Positions 43,576-54,535 of a DNA stretch of 64,000 nt are shown one piece after another. Positions within the stretch are counted from its first letter, which is position 1, and each line of letters begins with the position of its first letter. Below the pieces are notes generated by a model that saw only the letters and a list, made by a program, of their open reading frames with translations, was not told where the DNA came from and did not search any database. Both the position numbers and the translations under genes were made by a program. The stretch is from Caenorhabditis remanei (lineage: Eukaryota > Nematoda > Chromadorea > Rhabditida > Rhabditidae): assembly GCF_010183535.1 (NCBI RefSeq), contig NC_071331.1, forward strand, positions 10,044,001 through 10,108,000, in the 5' to 3' direction.

Positions 43576-44157
43576 CTAAAACAGAGGCTTAAAAGAGATT
43601 TCTTCCTTTGGAAAACAAACTAACTGCATAGGTGTTGGAGCCTCGCAAATAATCGCATCATCATTTTTATAATAAAAACGAATCTATGAAACATATTGTT
43701 GAAGCAGAAAAATTATAGTTGAATGTTGATATTTTTAGAAACATTTGTTCACAAACTAGGGAGTAGGTTTTCTTCAGTTTAAATACCAGAGTCCCTCAAC
43801 TCAAAGCTACCTGCAGGAATTCAAACAATATTATCACTATTTCAAGCACTTGACAAATGAAATGTGACTCACTAATTACTATTACTAGTTTCTTTACGAT
43901 GGCATGTATCAGTCAGAATGTGAAATAAGTAAAAAAGAAATTTCAATTATTAGTTTCTGCTGAAATTGTGAATAGAAATTACTTATTATATGTAATAAAT
44001 TTAATGCCGCATTCTAGAATTTCAATTTTTTCTGTTTTACCGAGTCTGCATTTTTTTTTTTCAAAAAATGAAGTACTATTAGGAAGTGGATACGGTGTAG
44101 TTCTCGCTTAGACTTCTTGGACTCAGAAAGGAAATTGAAAGTAAATTGGAAATTTAT

Positions 44158-44294
44158 TAGCTCGGCACGCTTCTTACAGCCGCGCTCTATCGAAATTGGA
44201 GAAAAATGTGTGCGAAATTGAGAGCCTTAGAGAAAAATATTCATTTTTCAAGGGCAATTCGGTGGAGCGCAGTTGTAACAACTGTGCCGAGCTA
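44158..44294. mobile_element. Short MITE, TIR TAGCTCGGCAC
   Basis: TAGCTCGGCAC at the left end and GTGCCGAGCTA at the right. GCGCTC-rich subterminal parts (CAGCCGCGCTCTATCG / GGTGGAGCGCAG) are also inverted. A diverged GGTGGAGCGCGGTTGG fragment near 55338 may be related. Confidence 0.7.
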
Positions 44295-44428
44295 TTATTA
44301 CTCAATTGGATAAACCTGCTAAAAAACTGAACCACCAACTTTTTTTGCATTTTCGGATCAAAAAATAGACGGTTAATTGCAGTCGATTGAACCCGGCAAA
44401 AAAACTAAACCACCAACAGCCAAAAATT

Positions 44429-44436
44429 TGAAACAG
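44429..44436 (-). promoter_or_regulatory. Ruby-motif core, partial start box
   Basis: Exact CTGTTTCA on minus. T is at the 46-nt offset (44390), but the -3 position of YRNT does not fit. Confidence 0.4.
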
Positions 44437-44485
44437 AAGAACTCTCTATCCAATTTTCTAAAGTATCCTTCTCCGAGTCTTTTGA

Positions 44486-44830
44486 TTCTTCCTGAGACAT
44501 TCCATTAGTAAATCACATCCTTGACAACCCTCCAAGGGAGATTCAAATTTCAGATCAAAACACAAAGTGCATTTGGTCATTTCTCATTCTTTCCCTTCTT
44601 CTCTTTATCTCATTTTCAGGGGAAACAAAGAACAAAAACGTCAACTCACTTTTCCAGTATTGCAGTCTTCGAACCCATCCTTTATGCTTTTTCCGAGTCG
44701 ATTTGGGGAAAATTGAAGATGGGGGAAAGTTAAGCGTCAAGAGTGAGAATGAATTGAAACCGATTTGTTTAGATGTAGTGGAGAAACAGAAATGAGATGC
44801 AAAATGAAAACCACATGAAAAAAAACGGAT
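44486..44830. repeat. Local duplication, partner 47383-47715
   Basis: Shares CCTGAGACATTCCATTAGTA, CTTGACAACCCTCCAA and CTTTTTCCGAGT blocks in order with 47383-47715. Shorter relatives flank the UGT 5' end (50382 and 53525, with AAAGAACAAAAAGGTCAA). No conserved frame. Confidence 0.75.
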
Positions 44831-45837
44831 TGGTCAACCAATTTATCTCTATTTCTCCTCGAGACGGATCACTTTTTGACAGCTATTCGAATTGAAAACT
44901 GATTAAATGCGGAGCTAATTTCGACTGGAAAGTAGAAACTTCATTTTTCTCAGCACTTTTTCAGTACTTGAAGTTTTGAAAATGGAACATCTGGTTTTCT
45001 TCAAAAAACGTCAAAGCACGGAACAGAACAATTAAGTCTGTAATACATTCAATTTTTTTCCATTTCGGTTACTCTGTTCTGTTTTCTTTTAAGTCCAAGT
45101 TTCTAACACGTTTCAGCACCAGTTTATCTTGAGAACTACTTTTTCAATCAGAGGATCAACCAAAGACCAATGAACACAATATAACTTCCTGTTTTGCAAT
45201 CTGTAGAAAAATATTCAACACCAAGGTTTCCAATCAATAAATGAGATCAAAAAAATACACGACGATGAAATCTCTTAAAATAATCTGATTGAGAACTTCC
45301 AGGAGTTAAAAAAAATCTTTGTCTCCCAATGAACTCAATACGAACCAAAATTAATTTATGTAGCATCCGATTCTGAGATTGTTTAAAAAAAGTTTATCTT
45401 ACTTTTCTTGTCCGAGGAAAAATTATCTTCAATTGGTCAAAGAAGTGCATGATTTTTCTGTTTCTCAATTTCTCAATTTGTAAAAAATAATCAACACCAA
45501 CATTCGTTCGATAGCTGATTATTTCAGTATTCCACAAAACAAGAACATGGAAATCAAGCTAATTTATCAAAATTATAACAACAACATGAAGTTAAAAAAA
45601 ATTAGTGTTTATAAATCGAATAGGGCCACATAGCCTGGAGCTTTTCATTCAATTGAAACGGAATTTTAACATCTCGTGTGTGCCACAACTTCCTTACTCA
45701 TCATAGATGTTTGACATGTTTCTTATTTTTCACTTTGGCTATTCTGAACAAATGTGACCTTCAACGAGTTGAAAATTAGTCCGCCCAAAGATAAGAAGAA
45801 CCTTCCGACACTAGTTTTGCATCATATATTAATTTTA

Positions 45838-45845
45838 TGAAACAG
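45838..45845 (-). promoter_or_regulatory. Ruby-motif core, partial start box
   Basis: TGAAACAG here corresponds to TGAAACAT in the two other repeat copies (50607, 53754), so a single base creates or destroys the core. Confidence 0.4.
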
Positions 45846-46187
45846 TTTAGCTGACAATGAAGAAATTTTGATGAATACTGATACAGGTTACACGGAGAGC
45901 GCTGTTCAATTTACGTCGAGAAAGTTTCGGAGAGTGAAGCGTCGGTTTTTTTAGTGGAGTGTCGGCCTTTTTCGGGTCATTCCAGAAAGCGTGAAGTTTA
46001 AAAAAATCTTAAAAAGTGTCCTGTTGGAAACAATTAAGCGTCCTCTGCTTATCTGTAAGCATTTTTTGCATTTTTTCTTCCGCATGTCTTTCTCGTGACG
46101 GTGTTGAGAAAATTGTAGTTGTTCCACTAAACTCTGAAAAGAAAAGTAACTTCAACTTCTGATAATTATCTATGACCGAAAAAAAAT

Positions 46188-46254
46188 ATTGGTATAAATA
46201 ACGAAGAACTAACAGAGATAAACAAGAAAAACAATTGTAGACTTATTGAAACAG
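46188..46254 (-). ncRNA. Predicted 21U-RNA (piRNA) locus
   Basis: CTGTTTCA on minus (46254-46247). YRNT with first T at 46208, offset 46. The related copies at 50.8 and 53.9 kb read ATTAAAACTGTAA and ATTAAAACAGTAA and lack the core. Confidence 0.65.
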
Positions 46255-46273
46255 TAAATAATCCATAAATTTA

Positions 46274-46986
46274 AGGGCGTATTGTGGTCTGTTGTGATGT
46301 TTTCATATCATAATGTATGAGTTTCGGCGAGTTCATTTTCATACTTCAAGAATTTTTTAATTCGGTCCACAACCCGCTGAGAGCGAGCGCCGGAAAGTTT
46401 GGTCATTGAAAGGGTCGCAGAAAATTGGGGGCCGTGGCCTAGAAATTCTACCAGAAATTCGTTGATTTTTTAAATTTTGACGATATTTTCGATTATTTTC
46501 GTTTTATTTCTTCAATAATTTCGATAGAATAAGGCAAATATTAATAGAAAAACACTAAAAACTATCGAAAATAACGCCAGAAATAGCAGAATACTGAAAA
46601 AACAACTTTACCGAAATGAAATTTCTAGAACATTCTCGCTGACCAAACTTTCCGTCGGTTTTTTCAGTATTCTGCTATTTCTCGCGTTATTTTCGATAGT
46701 TTTTAGTGTTTTTCTATTAATATTTGCCTTATTCTATCGAAATTATTGAAGAAATACAACGAAAATAATCGAAATATCGTCAAAATTTAAAAAATCAACG
46801 AATTTCTAGTAGAATTTCTAGGCCACGGCCCCAATTTTCTGCGACCCTTTCAATGACCAAACTTTCCGGCGCTCGCTCTCAGCGGGTTGTGGACCGAATT
46901 AAAAAATTCTTGAAGTATGAAAATGAACTCGCCGAAACTCATACATTATGATATGAAAACATCACAACAGACCACAATACGCCTTT
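46274..46986. mobile_element. ~710-bp foldback element, TIR GGCGTATTGTGGTCT
   Basis: The two arms are inverted over almost 350 bp each (GGCGTATTGTGGTCTGTTGT ... and its complement), with a short unique centre around 46620. TTTAA-like sequence flanks both ends. Fragments of the same family lie at 51473-51585 and 55563-55580. Confidence 0.85.
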
Positions 46987-47382
46987 AAAATTGTTGGTCA
47001 GAAGATATAGGTGAAAATTCGGAAAATTAAGAATCGATTCTTCGAATCACCAGATGTTCAAGTTGCTAATTAATACAATTGTGATAAAACAGTAGAATTT
47101 TGAAGCGTTGTGAGGATATAACTGTTTCTCACTAACGTCAAAATACCTATGAGATAATATAATTATGAGATAATAATCTATGAGATAATTAACCAGGGAT
47201 TTCCAATATACAATCTGCTTCCATGTGGAGAAAACAACAATGCGAAATCGAAACTGATAAAGTTCACGAAGTTCCCCAACAATTTTAACGATAAATTTGG
47301 AAATTGTTCTCCAAAAAATAGTTCGAAGTTCTCGTTTCCTGAACTTGAAAAAGAAGAGACAAGAAACTTGTTTCTAATTTTC

Positions 47383-47715
47383 TTCCTGAGACATTCCATT
47401 AGTAAATCATATCCTTGACAACCCTCCAAAGAAGGTTCAAATTTCAGCTCAAAACACAAAGTGCATCTATTCATTTCTCATTCTTTCCCCTCTTCTATTT
47501 ATCTTATTTTCAGGGGAAACAAAGAACAAAAAGATCAACTCATTTTTCCAGTATCGCAGTGTTCGAACCCATCCTTTCTGTTTTTTCCGAGTTTGTTAGA
47601 GAAAAATCGAGAAGTGAGAAAGAATTGAAACCGATTCGTTTAGATGTAGTGGAGAAACAGAAATGCGATGCAAAATGAAAACCACATGAAAAAAAAACAG
47701 AGTTCCACCAATTTA
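47383..47715. repeat. Local duplication, partner 44486-44830
   Basis: Second copy of the block at 44486-44830, just downstream of the UGT 3' end, same orientation. Confidence 0.75.
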
Positions 47716-47846
47716 TTTGAGAAAGAAGTTGAGATATTAAATTTTATCTACTGGATTTGTTAGTTTTTTTTCTGTTTCTTCAAGGTGACTCAATATTAAG
47801 TTCTATTTATTTCTCATTATTGTCGTTGTTGGAAACAAAAATATAT

Positions 47847-50295
47847 TCAATCTATTTTCAGTTTGACTGCTGAAAAAAAAATGAATCTGATGAAACTGAA
47901 AGTTCGCTTCGTGATGAGAAACAATACCAATGAGCTTAATAACAAAGAAATTAATCCAACAAAAGCAAGATCAATCAAAAAATACTCAATGAATGACATT
48001 TGTCGAGAGTATGGATCCAGTGATGGAAGACGTCCGAATCTGAAAAAAACAATTGTTTTTAGAGGCAATTTGTGAGATAATTTGTTAGGTTTCACGATGT
48101 CGTAAAATATCTTCCACTTTCTGTAAATTATTTAATAACGCCCGGTGGCCAAATAAGTATAACTAAATCCAGAAACGGTATTTTTTGCGACTAAAAGATC
48201 GGGGGTTTACAAAGAAGCTTAATTTTTGTACTGGGATCCTACTCTTGACAAATATACCCAACTCACTGTGCTGCGAACTCAGCATGTCTCACTAATAGTT
48301 CTTTTGGTTTCACCGGCTGGTTAGCTAATTGTAATGCAAGAGTTTCAGAGGCCAATCGGTATCTGAAAATGTTTCAAAATGTTTAATTTTGCAGTCTAAC
48401 GGTTCCTGACGATGTATCAAACAAAATGATCCTGAAGACTTCTTCAATCTTCTCTGAATCCGCCAATTCATATTTTGAAATCTCAATAGACCCATTGTGT
48501 CTGGTAAGCATTTTTGCATTCCTCATCTGGTCAGCGAAAATTGGACACTGAAAATAAGAAGGTACGAATGAAGACACGGATTTTTAAGATTTACCAAGAT
48601 AGTAGGCTTTCCCAAGTAGCTGACTTCATTAACACTGCCAAGACCACCGTGAGTAAAGAATGCAGATAGGCGAGAGTCACCTGGAAATGGAAATAAAAAG
48701 TTGGGGAATTTTAACATAAGCACACCGAGAAGCGCAGTTTGTGGAATCCACTTCGAGAAATGAATATTCTCGATTCCTTTAGAGAAGGTAGTAGAGTCAT
48801 CTGATTCATATTTCCAGATAAATGTGACTTCTGGAAAAGTGGCCATGGCTCTTGCTAGAGCTTTTCTGAAATACTAGTTATAGATATTTACAAGGGAACC
48901 CCAAGACTATGCAAGTGTTTTTTTTTGCTGAAACTTTCAGGATAGATTAAACATGGCCTAAATAGATGTTCCTGAGATTTTTGAAATCCGCCCGACACTT
49001 TCATCCGAGTTATGAGCTCTCAAAGTTTTTCTCGGATTTCTCTTGGTCTTGGGGTTCCCTTGTTAGTGACTTACACACCAATGTAAAGTCCGGAACATTT
49101 GGGAACTAGACATTTTGAAACCGAAAAAAAGTAGTTTTCAAAAATTTTCTTTACGAACCGTCTGGTATCTACACGTCGCGAACCTAAAACTCACTTATAC
49201 TCCAATGGCATATCCTTTGACAACATAAAAGATCCAAAAGAAATCAAAACTGTCTTTGATCTCATGTTCAGAATCCGATCCCACTCTTCATCAACTTTCA
49301 TATTTCTCAACTTCTCAATCTGAACTGAAATCCCACCAATTTGAACATTTTTCTCCAGTGTTGGACGTGGATAATCAATGTATGGATTGGAATTTGTGAA
49401 AATAAAAGAGCTCAGAGGCTCCATGGAAGCCATCTCAATGAAGGAGTACGGTGGACGGAAAGACTTGAATTCTCGTTTTGGAAGGAAAGTGTTCATGATC
49501 GGAATACTGATTGAATTGATAAGTCGCTCACTGAAACTCATTCTATCAGAGTACTCAGATATCGGAACTGAAAAAAAAACAGAAATGTATAAAAACCGAA
49601 AAGAGTTTTTGAGTTAAACCAACATGGAATGGCACTTGGCATGAATGGTTCTCCGATCGAATACAATAAGCTATTGTCAAATGCAATGGAAGTCGAAGGA
49701 ATGAAAGTTTCGATTTGAAGGTAGTCAAGGACACCTGGAATTCATTTGTCAATAGAGCGCATTTCACTCAATTTAAAACTCACTATAAGCAGGTGGCACA
49801 ATATTCTCAAATATCATCACATCGAAATTTTCTTCTTTAAGTTTATCTAACAGCTCTAAGTTCTCCTCGAGCACTTTAGTAAGCTCCACAAACATCTCGA
49901 AAAACGTTTCAATCATTGGTAAAATCTCGTATATCGATGAGTCTTGTTTCCAGAATTTCGAAGGGTCACTCATTTGAAATTTGTCTCCAATTAGTGCAAG
50001 TTGCTCACTTGGCTCCAAGTGAATCACTTTTTTAGTAGCTCTCACGTAGTTGATTTTCTTATACTTTCTGGTGACGGTTGGTGTGAAAAATGTCTGAATT
50101 TTTTCAGTTTTTTTTTCAACTTTCTGATTGTGAGCTCTGTTCAAAACGCACCACATTATGTCCTGCATCTGAAAGAGTATCTGCAATTTTCGCAAAGAAT
50201 GTTGTGTGACTATGACCGAATAATGGACAGAATACTAGAAAGTTGTATGAGAAAGTTAAGGGAAAAATAATAAACAGGAAAATTACATACTTCAT
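47847..50295 (-). CDS. UDP-glycosyltransferase (UGT family), 529 aa
   Basis: Nine exons: 50295-50152, 50093-49784, 49734-49624, 49567-49195, 48865-48726, 48680-48595, 48547-48411, 48362-48267, 48039-47847 (1590 nt, in frame). Signal peptide MKYVIFLFIIFPLTFS precedes YNFLVFCPLFGHSH, in which His30 is at the usual acceptor-activating His position. AGHNV joins TFFTPTVTRKYK across a 58-nt intron. LISFGS opens the donor half. The UGT signature runs WIPQTALL then FFTHGGLGSVNE and CPIFADQ. The end has HAEFAAQ, a transmembrane helix (about 487-509) and a basic cytosolic tail, so it is an ER-lumenal type I membrane enzyme. Such enzymes conjugate small lipophilic compounds with UDP-sugars. Length and motifs are those of intact nematode UGTs; no lesion was found. 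The donor GTCAGG of exon 7 is weak but keeps the frame. Confidence 0.92.
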
Positions 50296-50383
50296 GATAA
50301 AGAATCACAGGTTTCGAATGTATCTTCTCTATCTCAAGATCCCTATCTTATTTCACGCGGGAGTGATTAATGAGTGTGACGCC

Positions 50384-51090
50384 AACCACCGTGAAACAAC
50401 ACCACACCTCACAAAGTTTTCAAGGCAAAGAACAAAAAGGTCAAGTCATTTTTCCGATACTGTGGTGTTTCATTCGTTGTGTTTTTATCAAGACGAGGGA
50501 ATGGATCTCGAAACAGAATAGACCGGAAACCGAATTGTTTAGATGAACAAGGTCTAGGAATTGAAGAACTTTCCGGTACTGGCTTTGCCCCATATATCAA
50601 TTTTATGAAACATTATGACTGACAATGAAACGTTGATGATTATTTATGGAATTACACGGAGAATGCTGCTCAATTTACGTCGAGAAATTTTTGTTGATTG
50701 GAGTGTCGTTCTTTTTCAGGCGTTGTTATAAAAATGACTAATGATTTATGACAGGGAAAAACCATGGTTGCAAAAATGTTGTTTATAAAACACACTAACA
50801 AAGATAAACTAGAAAAACAATTGTAGATTTATTAAAACTGTAAATATTGCATAAATTTGAATTCGTTGGTCAGGGACAGGGACGAGCGGCATTGCCGCGT
50901 TGCCGAATAGCCGGAATAGCCGACTTTTTTTTCAGCAATTTTTTTTGCAGTTTTTTTTCTAAATCTGTTTAATTTTCAAGCTGAATTCGACAAAAGCGAT
51001 ACAAAAATCGATATTTCTTCCTTTTCTAAAAGAATTTTTTAAATATTTCTCAAAAAATATGGGAAAATACTCTCATTTATTCAGAACAAC
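50384..51090. repeat. Duplication just upstream of UGT, partner 53513-54207
   Basis: Direct ~700-bp duplication: CACACCTCACAAAGTTTTCA, GTTTTTATCAAGACGAGGGA and AAAATATGGGAAAATACTCT occur in order in both. The LINE and other repeats separate the copies. Confidence 0.85.
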
Positions 51091-51240
51091 TGTCACTAGT
51101 AAAATAAAGTGTACTTTGCTCGCATTTTTTTCTCCCGACTTAGGAAAACCCCTTATTATTACTTGTGTTGCCGAAAATTGCCGATTTTTGAAATCGGCAA
51201 TTGCCGGATTACCGAAATTTTAAGTTCCGCTCGTCCCTGG
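50877..51240. mobile_element. Foldback repeat with CAGGGACGAGCGG ends
   Basis: CAGGGACGAGCGG at the left and CCGCTCGTCCCTG at the right are inverted. Inside, TTGCCGxAAT units recur in both orientations. The duplicate at 54014 keeps only a stump of it. Confidence 0.65.
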
Positions 51241-51344
51241 ATCTAACCTCAATATTATGAATTCCAACTTTTCTGTGCAAGGAAAGTGCAATTTTCGAAA
51301 CAATGCCGATTTTATAATTTAGGTTGTAACAATAGACTGGAACT

Positions 51345-51352
51345 TGAAACAG
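51345..51352 (-). promoter_or_regulatory. Ruby-motif core (YRNT at offset 50)
   Basis: Exact CTGTTTCA on minus between the foldback and the LINE 3' end. Confidence 0.35.
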
Positions 51353-51472
51353 TAAAATAAAATCAATGATTAACTCTGTGAAAGTTTTTAGGAAAAGCTT
51401 CACTCCATCATGAGATACAAGGATTAAGCTTGAAATCCGAGTCCCCAGATTACCTGCGTGTAACCATCGACG

Positions 51473-51585
51473 CCTAGAATTTCTAGGCCACGGCCCCCAA
51501 CTTTCTTCGGCTATCTCTATGACCAAACTTTCCGGCGTTCGCTCTCAGCGGGTTGTGGACCGAATTAAAAAATTCTTGAAGTATT
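51473..51585. mobile_element. Fragment of the 46274-46986 foldback family
   Basis: Matches about 46816-46918 (TTTCTAGGCCACGGCC, TTTCCGGCG, CAGCGGGTTGTGGACCG). It ends at CTTGAAGTAT, exactly where the LINE 3' end begins, so the LINE interrupted it or was joined to it. Confidence 0.8.
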
Positions 51586-53508
51586 TGTATTTATTTATTG
51601 TAGGAGGGAACATGCCACTTATGCTACACCAGAAAAAGGGAGATAACCGGAGAAATACATGAATAGAGGTGAAGGGGCTAAGAAGAATGTAAACTGTACG
51701 ATAATTGTAGAAGATTTAAACAGATAGGAAGAAGAATGAAGGTATGGTAGAAGATAAATAATATAGGAAGCGAGGGGGCGTAGATAATGAGCAATTGGGC
51801 CAGACCACCAGTTAATGAGATTGTATGGAGAAGAAATAGGGCGATTTTACCGGAGGAAGGTAAGACAACGTCTGAGACAATCATTTCACTCGTTGGTAGG
51901 GGAAGCCTGGCAGCGGCCGACCCAACAACAGAGCTACTTTGAGAGATATTATGCCTTCGCTTTTGGGTGCTCAGAGCCTTAGACAAGGTGTCCAAGTGGA
52001 TTGCTGTGAGAATCCTAAAGCTACTTCGCATTCCTACTCCGATCACCTTTGAGGTTTATGTAGGGTGGTGGATGGTCGGGAACAATTGCAGAAGATAATA
52101 ATACAAGGATAGAGTAAGAAGGATACGTAGAAGAGACCGGGCTGTTTTGTTGGGTAATGAGGCAAGAAAACGGAATGTGATGAGTGGTGAATACAATACG
52201 GTGGGAGAGAGGGTATGAGACAAGGGTAGAGAGCTGAGCAGATAAGAACTAGTAATTAAGATCGCTAAGAGTAAGATAGTTTTGTAATGGAAGGGCACGA
52301 AGCCGAGTTCTAAAGCAATCAGGTGTAGGGATAGAGATAAAAATACTCTCAGGAAGAGAATTCCAACAAGCAAGGGATCGAATGGATAGATATTGGGAAA
52401 AACATTTATATTTGTTCGGGAGAGTAGTTCTGACATAGTATTTGTGTCTCCTTAAATGGCTCAGCTTCGGATAAGTATAGAACAGATGATTCGGCATTTC
52501 GACGTCCTTTGTAACTAAGCATTTGTAAATAAATGATAAATCAGCTAATAGTTTTCGATATTCTAAGGATTCGAATCCGCATTCCTGAATTGCATTGAAA
52601 TATCCATTGTACACTTTTCCGAATTTTTTATAGCATCTATAAATGAACGACTTCTGAACATTTTCAATTTTTCTGACGAGTTCTTTAAGGACTGGAGAAA
52701 AGACTACAGATCCGTATTCCAATAATGGTCGGGCGTATATAATGAAGCATTTAAGGAAAATTTCCAGAGGCGCATGTTTCAATATGTTGAAGAGAACGTT
52801 GATTCTTCTTTGTGCATTTCCAACAATGGTGTTAATATGAGCATTGAAGACCAGATTTCCCGAGAAAATTATTCCGAGATCACGGATTTGGGTGACTGGC
52901 GGGATATTAGCTCCGTTGAACACTGCACAGTTGGCGATTGGATTAGAATTAGATTTGAGATGGGAGAATTTTATGATATTACACTTTTCAGGAGCAACAT
53001 CCATTTGCCATTTTTCGCACCAAATCCGAAGTAATTCCAAGTCATGTGCAATGAAATCTTCCCTGTTCGAAAACAATTTTAGATCATCAGCATAAAGAAG
53101 AACCTGAGACTGAAAATTAACATTAATGTCATTAATATATAGTAGGAAAAGGAGAGGCCCCAGGACCGATCCCTGAGGCACTCCCGACTTGACTTCAAAG
53201 GGAATGGAAAGGGCATTTTCGACTTTAACCGACTGAGACCTACCGGACAGAAACGATTGTAACCAATTTAATAGATTAGAATGAATTCCATAACTTTTGA
53301 GTTTTTCGATGAGTTTACTGAAAGAGACTTTGTCGAAAGCACGTCGGAAATCTACGTAAACTGAATAACAAGATTTGTACTTGTTGCACAGTGACAGTAT
53401 ATTCCCTTGATATTCAACGAGCTGAGACTCAGTGCCTCTCCGCGATCTAAACCCAAACTGTTGTGGATTCATTAAGTTGTTTGAGTTTAGATAGTTCACA
53501 GTTCGACG
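51586..53508 (-). mobile_element. 5'-truncated non-LTR retrotransposon (CR1/Jockey-like)
   Basis: Contains the reverse-transcriptase ORF at 53499-52249 and about 660 bp of 3' UTR. The 3' end carries short AATAAATAAATACAAATAC-type repeats instead of a long poly(A), as in CR1-like elements. The 5' end is lost near 53508, where it abuts the duplicated UGT-upstream block. Confidence 0.85.
52249..53499 (-). CDS. Reverse transcriptase of LINE (C-terminal 416 codons)
   Basis: Non-LTR reverse transcriptase from domain 2 to the natural C-terminus: QQFGFRSRRGTESQL, VYVDFRRAFDKVSF, SGVPQGSVLGPLLFLLYIND, catalytic YADDLKLF, and thumb region ISPTxDLGIIF-like QIRDLGIIFSGNL. No stop or frameshift in this part, but the endonuclease and the N-terminal half of RT are missing by 5' truncation, so it cannot move on its own. 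Clade assignment (CR1/Jockey group) is by motif appearance only. Confidence 0.85.
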   Translation of the reverse strand: MNYLNSNNLMNPQQFGFRSRRGTESQLVEYQGNILSLCNKYKSCYSVYVDFRRAFDKVSFSKLIEKLKSYGIHSNLLNWLQSFLSGRSQSVKVENALSIPFEVKSGVPQGSVLGPLLFLLYINDINVNFQSQVLLYADDLKLFSNREDFIAHDLELLRIWCEKWQMDVAPEKCNIIKFSHLKSNSNPIANCAVFNGANIPPVTQIRDLGIIFSGNLVFNAHINTIVGNAQRRINVLFNILKHAPLEIFLKCFIIYARPLLEYGSVVFSPVLKELVRKIENVQKSFIYRCYKKFGKVYNGYFNAIQECGFESLEYRKLLADLSFIYKCLVTKDVEMPNHLFYTYPKLSHLRRHKYYVRTTLPNKYKCFSQYLSIRSLACWNSLPESIFISIPTPDCFRTRLRALPLQNYLTLSDLNY

Positions 53509-53512
53509 CCAA

Positions 53513-54207
53513 CCGTGAGAGAACAGAATCTAATTGGAGAGAAACAACACCACACCTCACAAAGTTTTCAAGGGAAAGAACAAAAAGGTCAACTCATTTT
53601 TACGATATTGTGGGCTTTCATCCGCTGTGTTTTTATCAAGACGAGGGAATGGATTTGGAAACAGAATAGTCCGGAAACCGAATTGTTTAGATGAACGAGG
53701 TCGAGGAAGTGAGGAACTTTCCGGTACTGGATTTGCCCCATATATCAATTTTATGAAACATTATGACAATGAAACGTTGATGATTATTTATGCAATTACA
53801 CGGAGAATGTTGCTCAATTTACGTCGAGAAATTTTTGTTGATTGGGTCGTTCTTTTTCAGGCGTTGTTATGAAAATGACTAATGATTTATGACAGGAAAA
53901 AAACTATGGTAGTAAAAATGTAGTTTATAAAACACACTAACAAAGATAAACTAGAAAAACAATTGTAGATTTATTAAAACAGTAAATATTGCATAAATTT
54001 GAATTCCTTGGTCAGGGAGCACGGAATTGCCGACTTTGTTTTCGACAATGTTTCTTGCAGTTTTTTTTTCTAAATCTGTTTAATTTTCATGCTGAATTCG
54101 ACAAAAGTGATACAAAAATCGATATTTCTTGCTTTTCTAAAAGAATTTTTTGAATATTTTTCAAAAAATATGGGAAAATACTCTCATTTAGTCAGAACAA
54201 CTATGAC
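53513..54207. repeat. Duplication, partner 50384-51090
   Basis: Second copy of the UGT-upstream block, including the AAAGAACAAAAAGGTCAACT and TTTACGTCGAGAAATTTTTG segments. The foldback insertion of the first copy is reduced to a short GC-rich stump near 54014. Confidence 0.85.
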
Positions 54208-54535
54208 TCAATTACGTCTCCGTTACTAGCAATTGAAGTGAAAAAAAAGAATTTTCTCGTGAAATGACACGCTACTCTGAAAACATAGAAAAACTCACGT
54301 GTAGATAATAAGTAGCACATTGAAAAAAAGTCATTTCTGAATATTTTAACGACAAGAAGAAGATTTCCGATTGGAATTGGAGGGATAAACCCATAAAAAC
54401 AAAAGGTAACCACTTTGAATGCAAAACGGAATACGGTCAAAAGTAGACATAGACTTCTTTGGTTATAAACATAACCAGCCTAGAAATTCACAGTAAAAAC
54501 TTCATACCACCGACATCCCAATTTCTTTTAGAACT

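Larger units (their letters stand above)
37325..43990. repeat. Segmental duplication, copy A (partner 57505-63515)
   Basis: Direct-orientation duplication of about 6 kb, 20 kb away from its partner. It begins near TACAAGAAGGCGTTAA and ends near TATATGTAATA. No long ORF is conserved between copies and indels are not multiples of three, so it is noncoding. Identity is uneven: strong islands at about 38940-39110, 39157-39500, 41640-42260 and 43130-43420, with weak similarity between. Copy-specific insertions include the elements at 37352, 37957, 39550 and 42611. Confidence 0.85.
45780..46270. repeat. Repeat unit related to 50540-50870 and 53700-54010
   Basis: Three copies share CATATATxAATTTTATGAAAC, TTTACGTCGAGAAA and AAAAACAATTGTAGAxTTATT in order. 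The end of this copy was the target of the palindrome at 46274. Confidence 0.7.

Noticed and set aside
48363..48410. Apparent missing donor between UGT exons 7 and 8
   Set aside because: GTCAGG at 48410 gives a 48-nt intron in the right phase and restores the family-typical sequence.
50103..50152. Apparent frameshift or stop after AGHNV in the UGT N-terminus
   Set aside because: A 58-nt intron with GTGCGT donor and ATTCAG acceptor joins AGHNV to TFFTPT in frame, so the gene is intact here.
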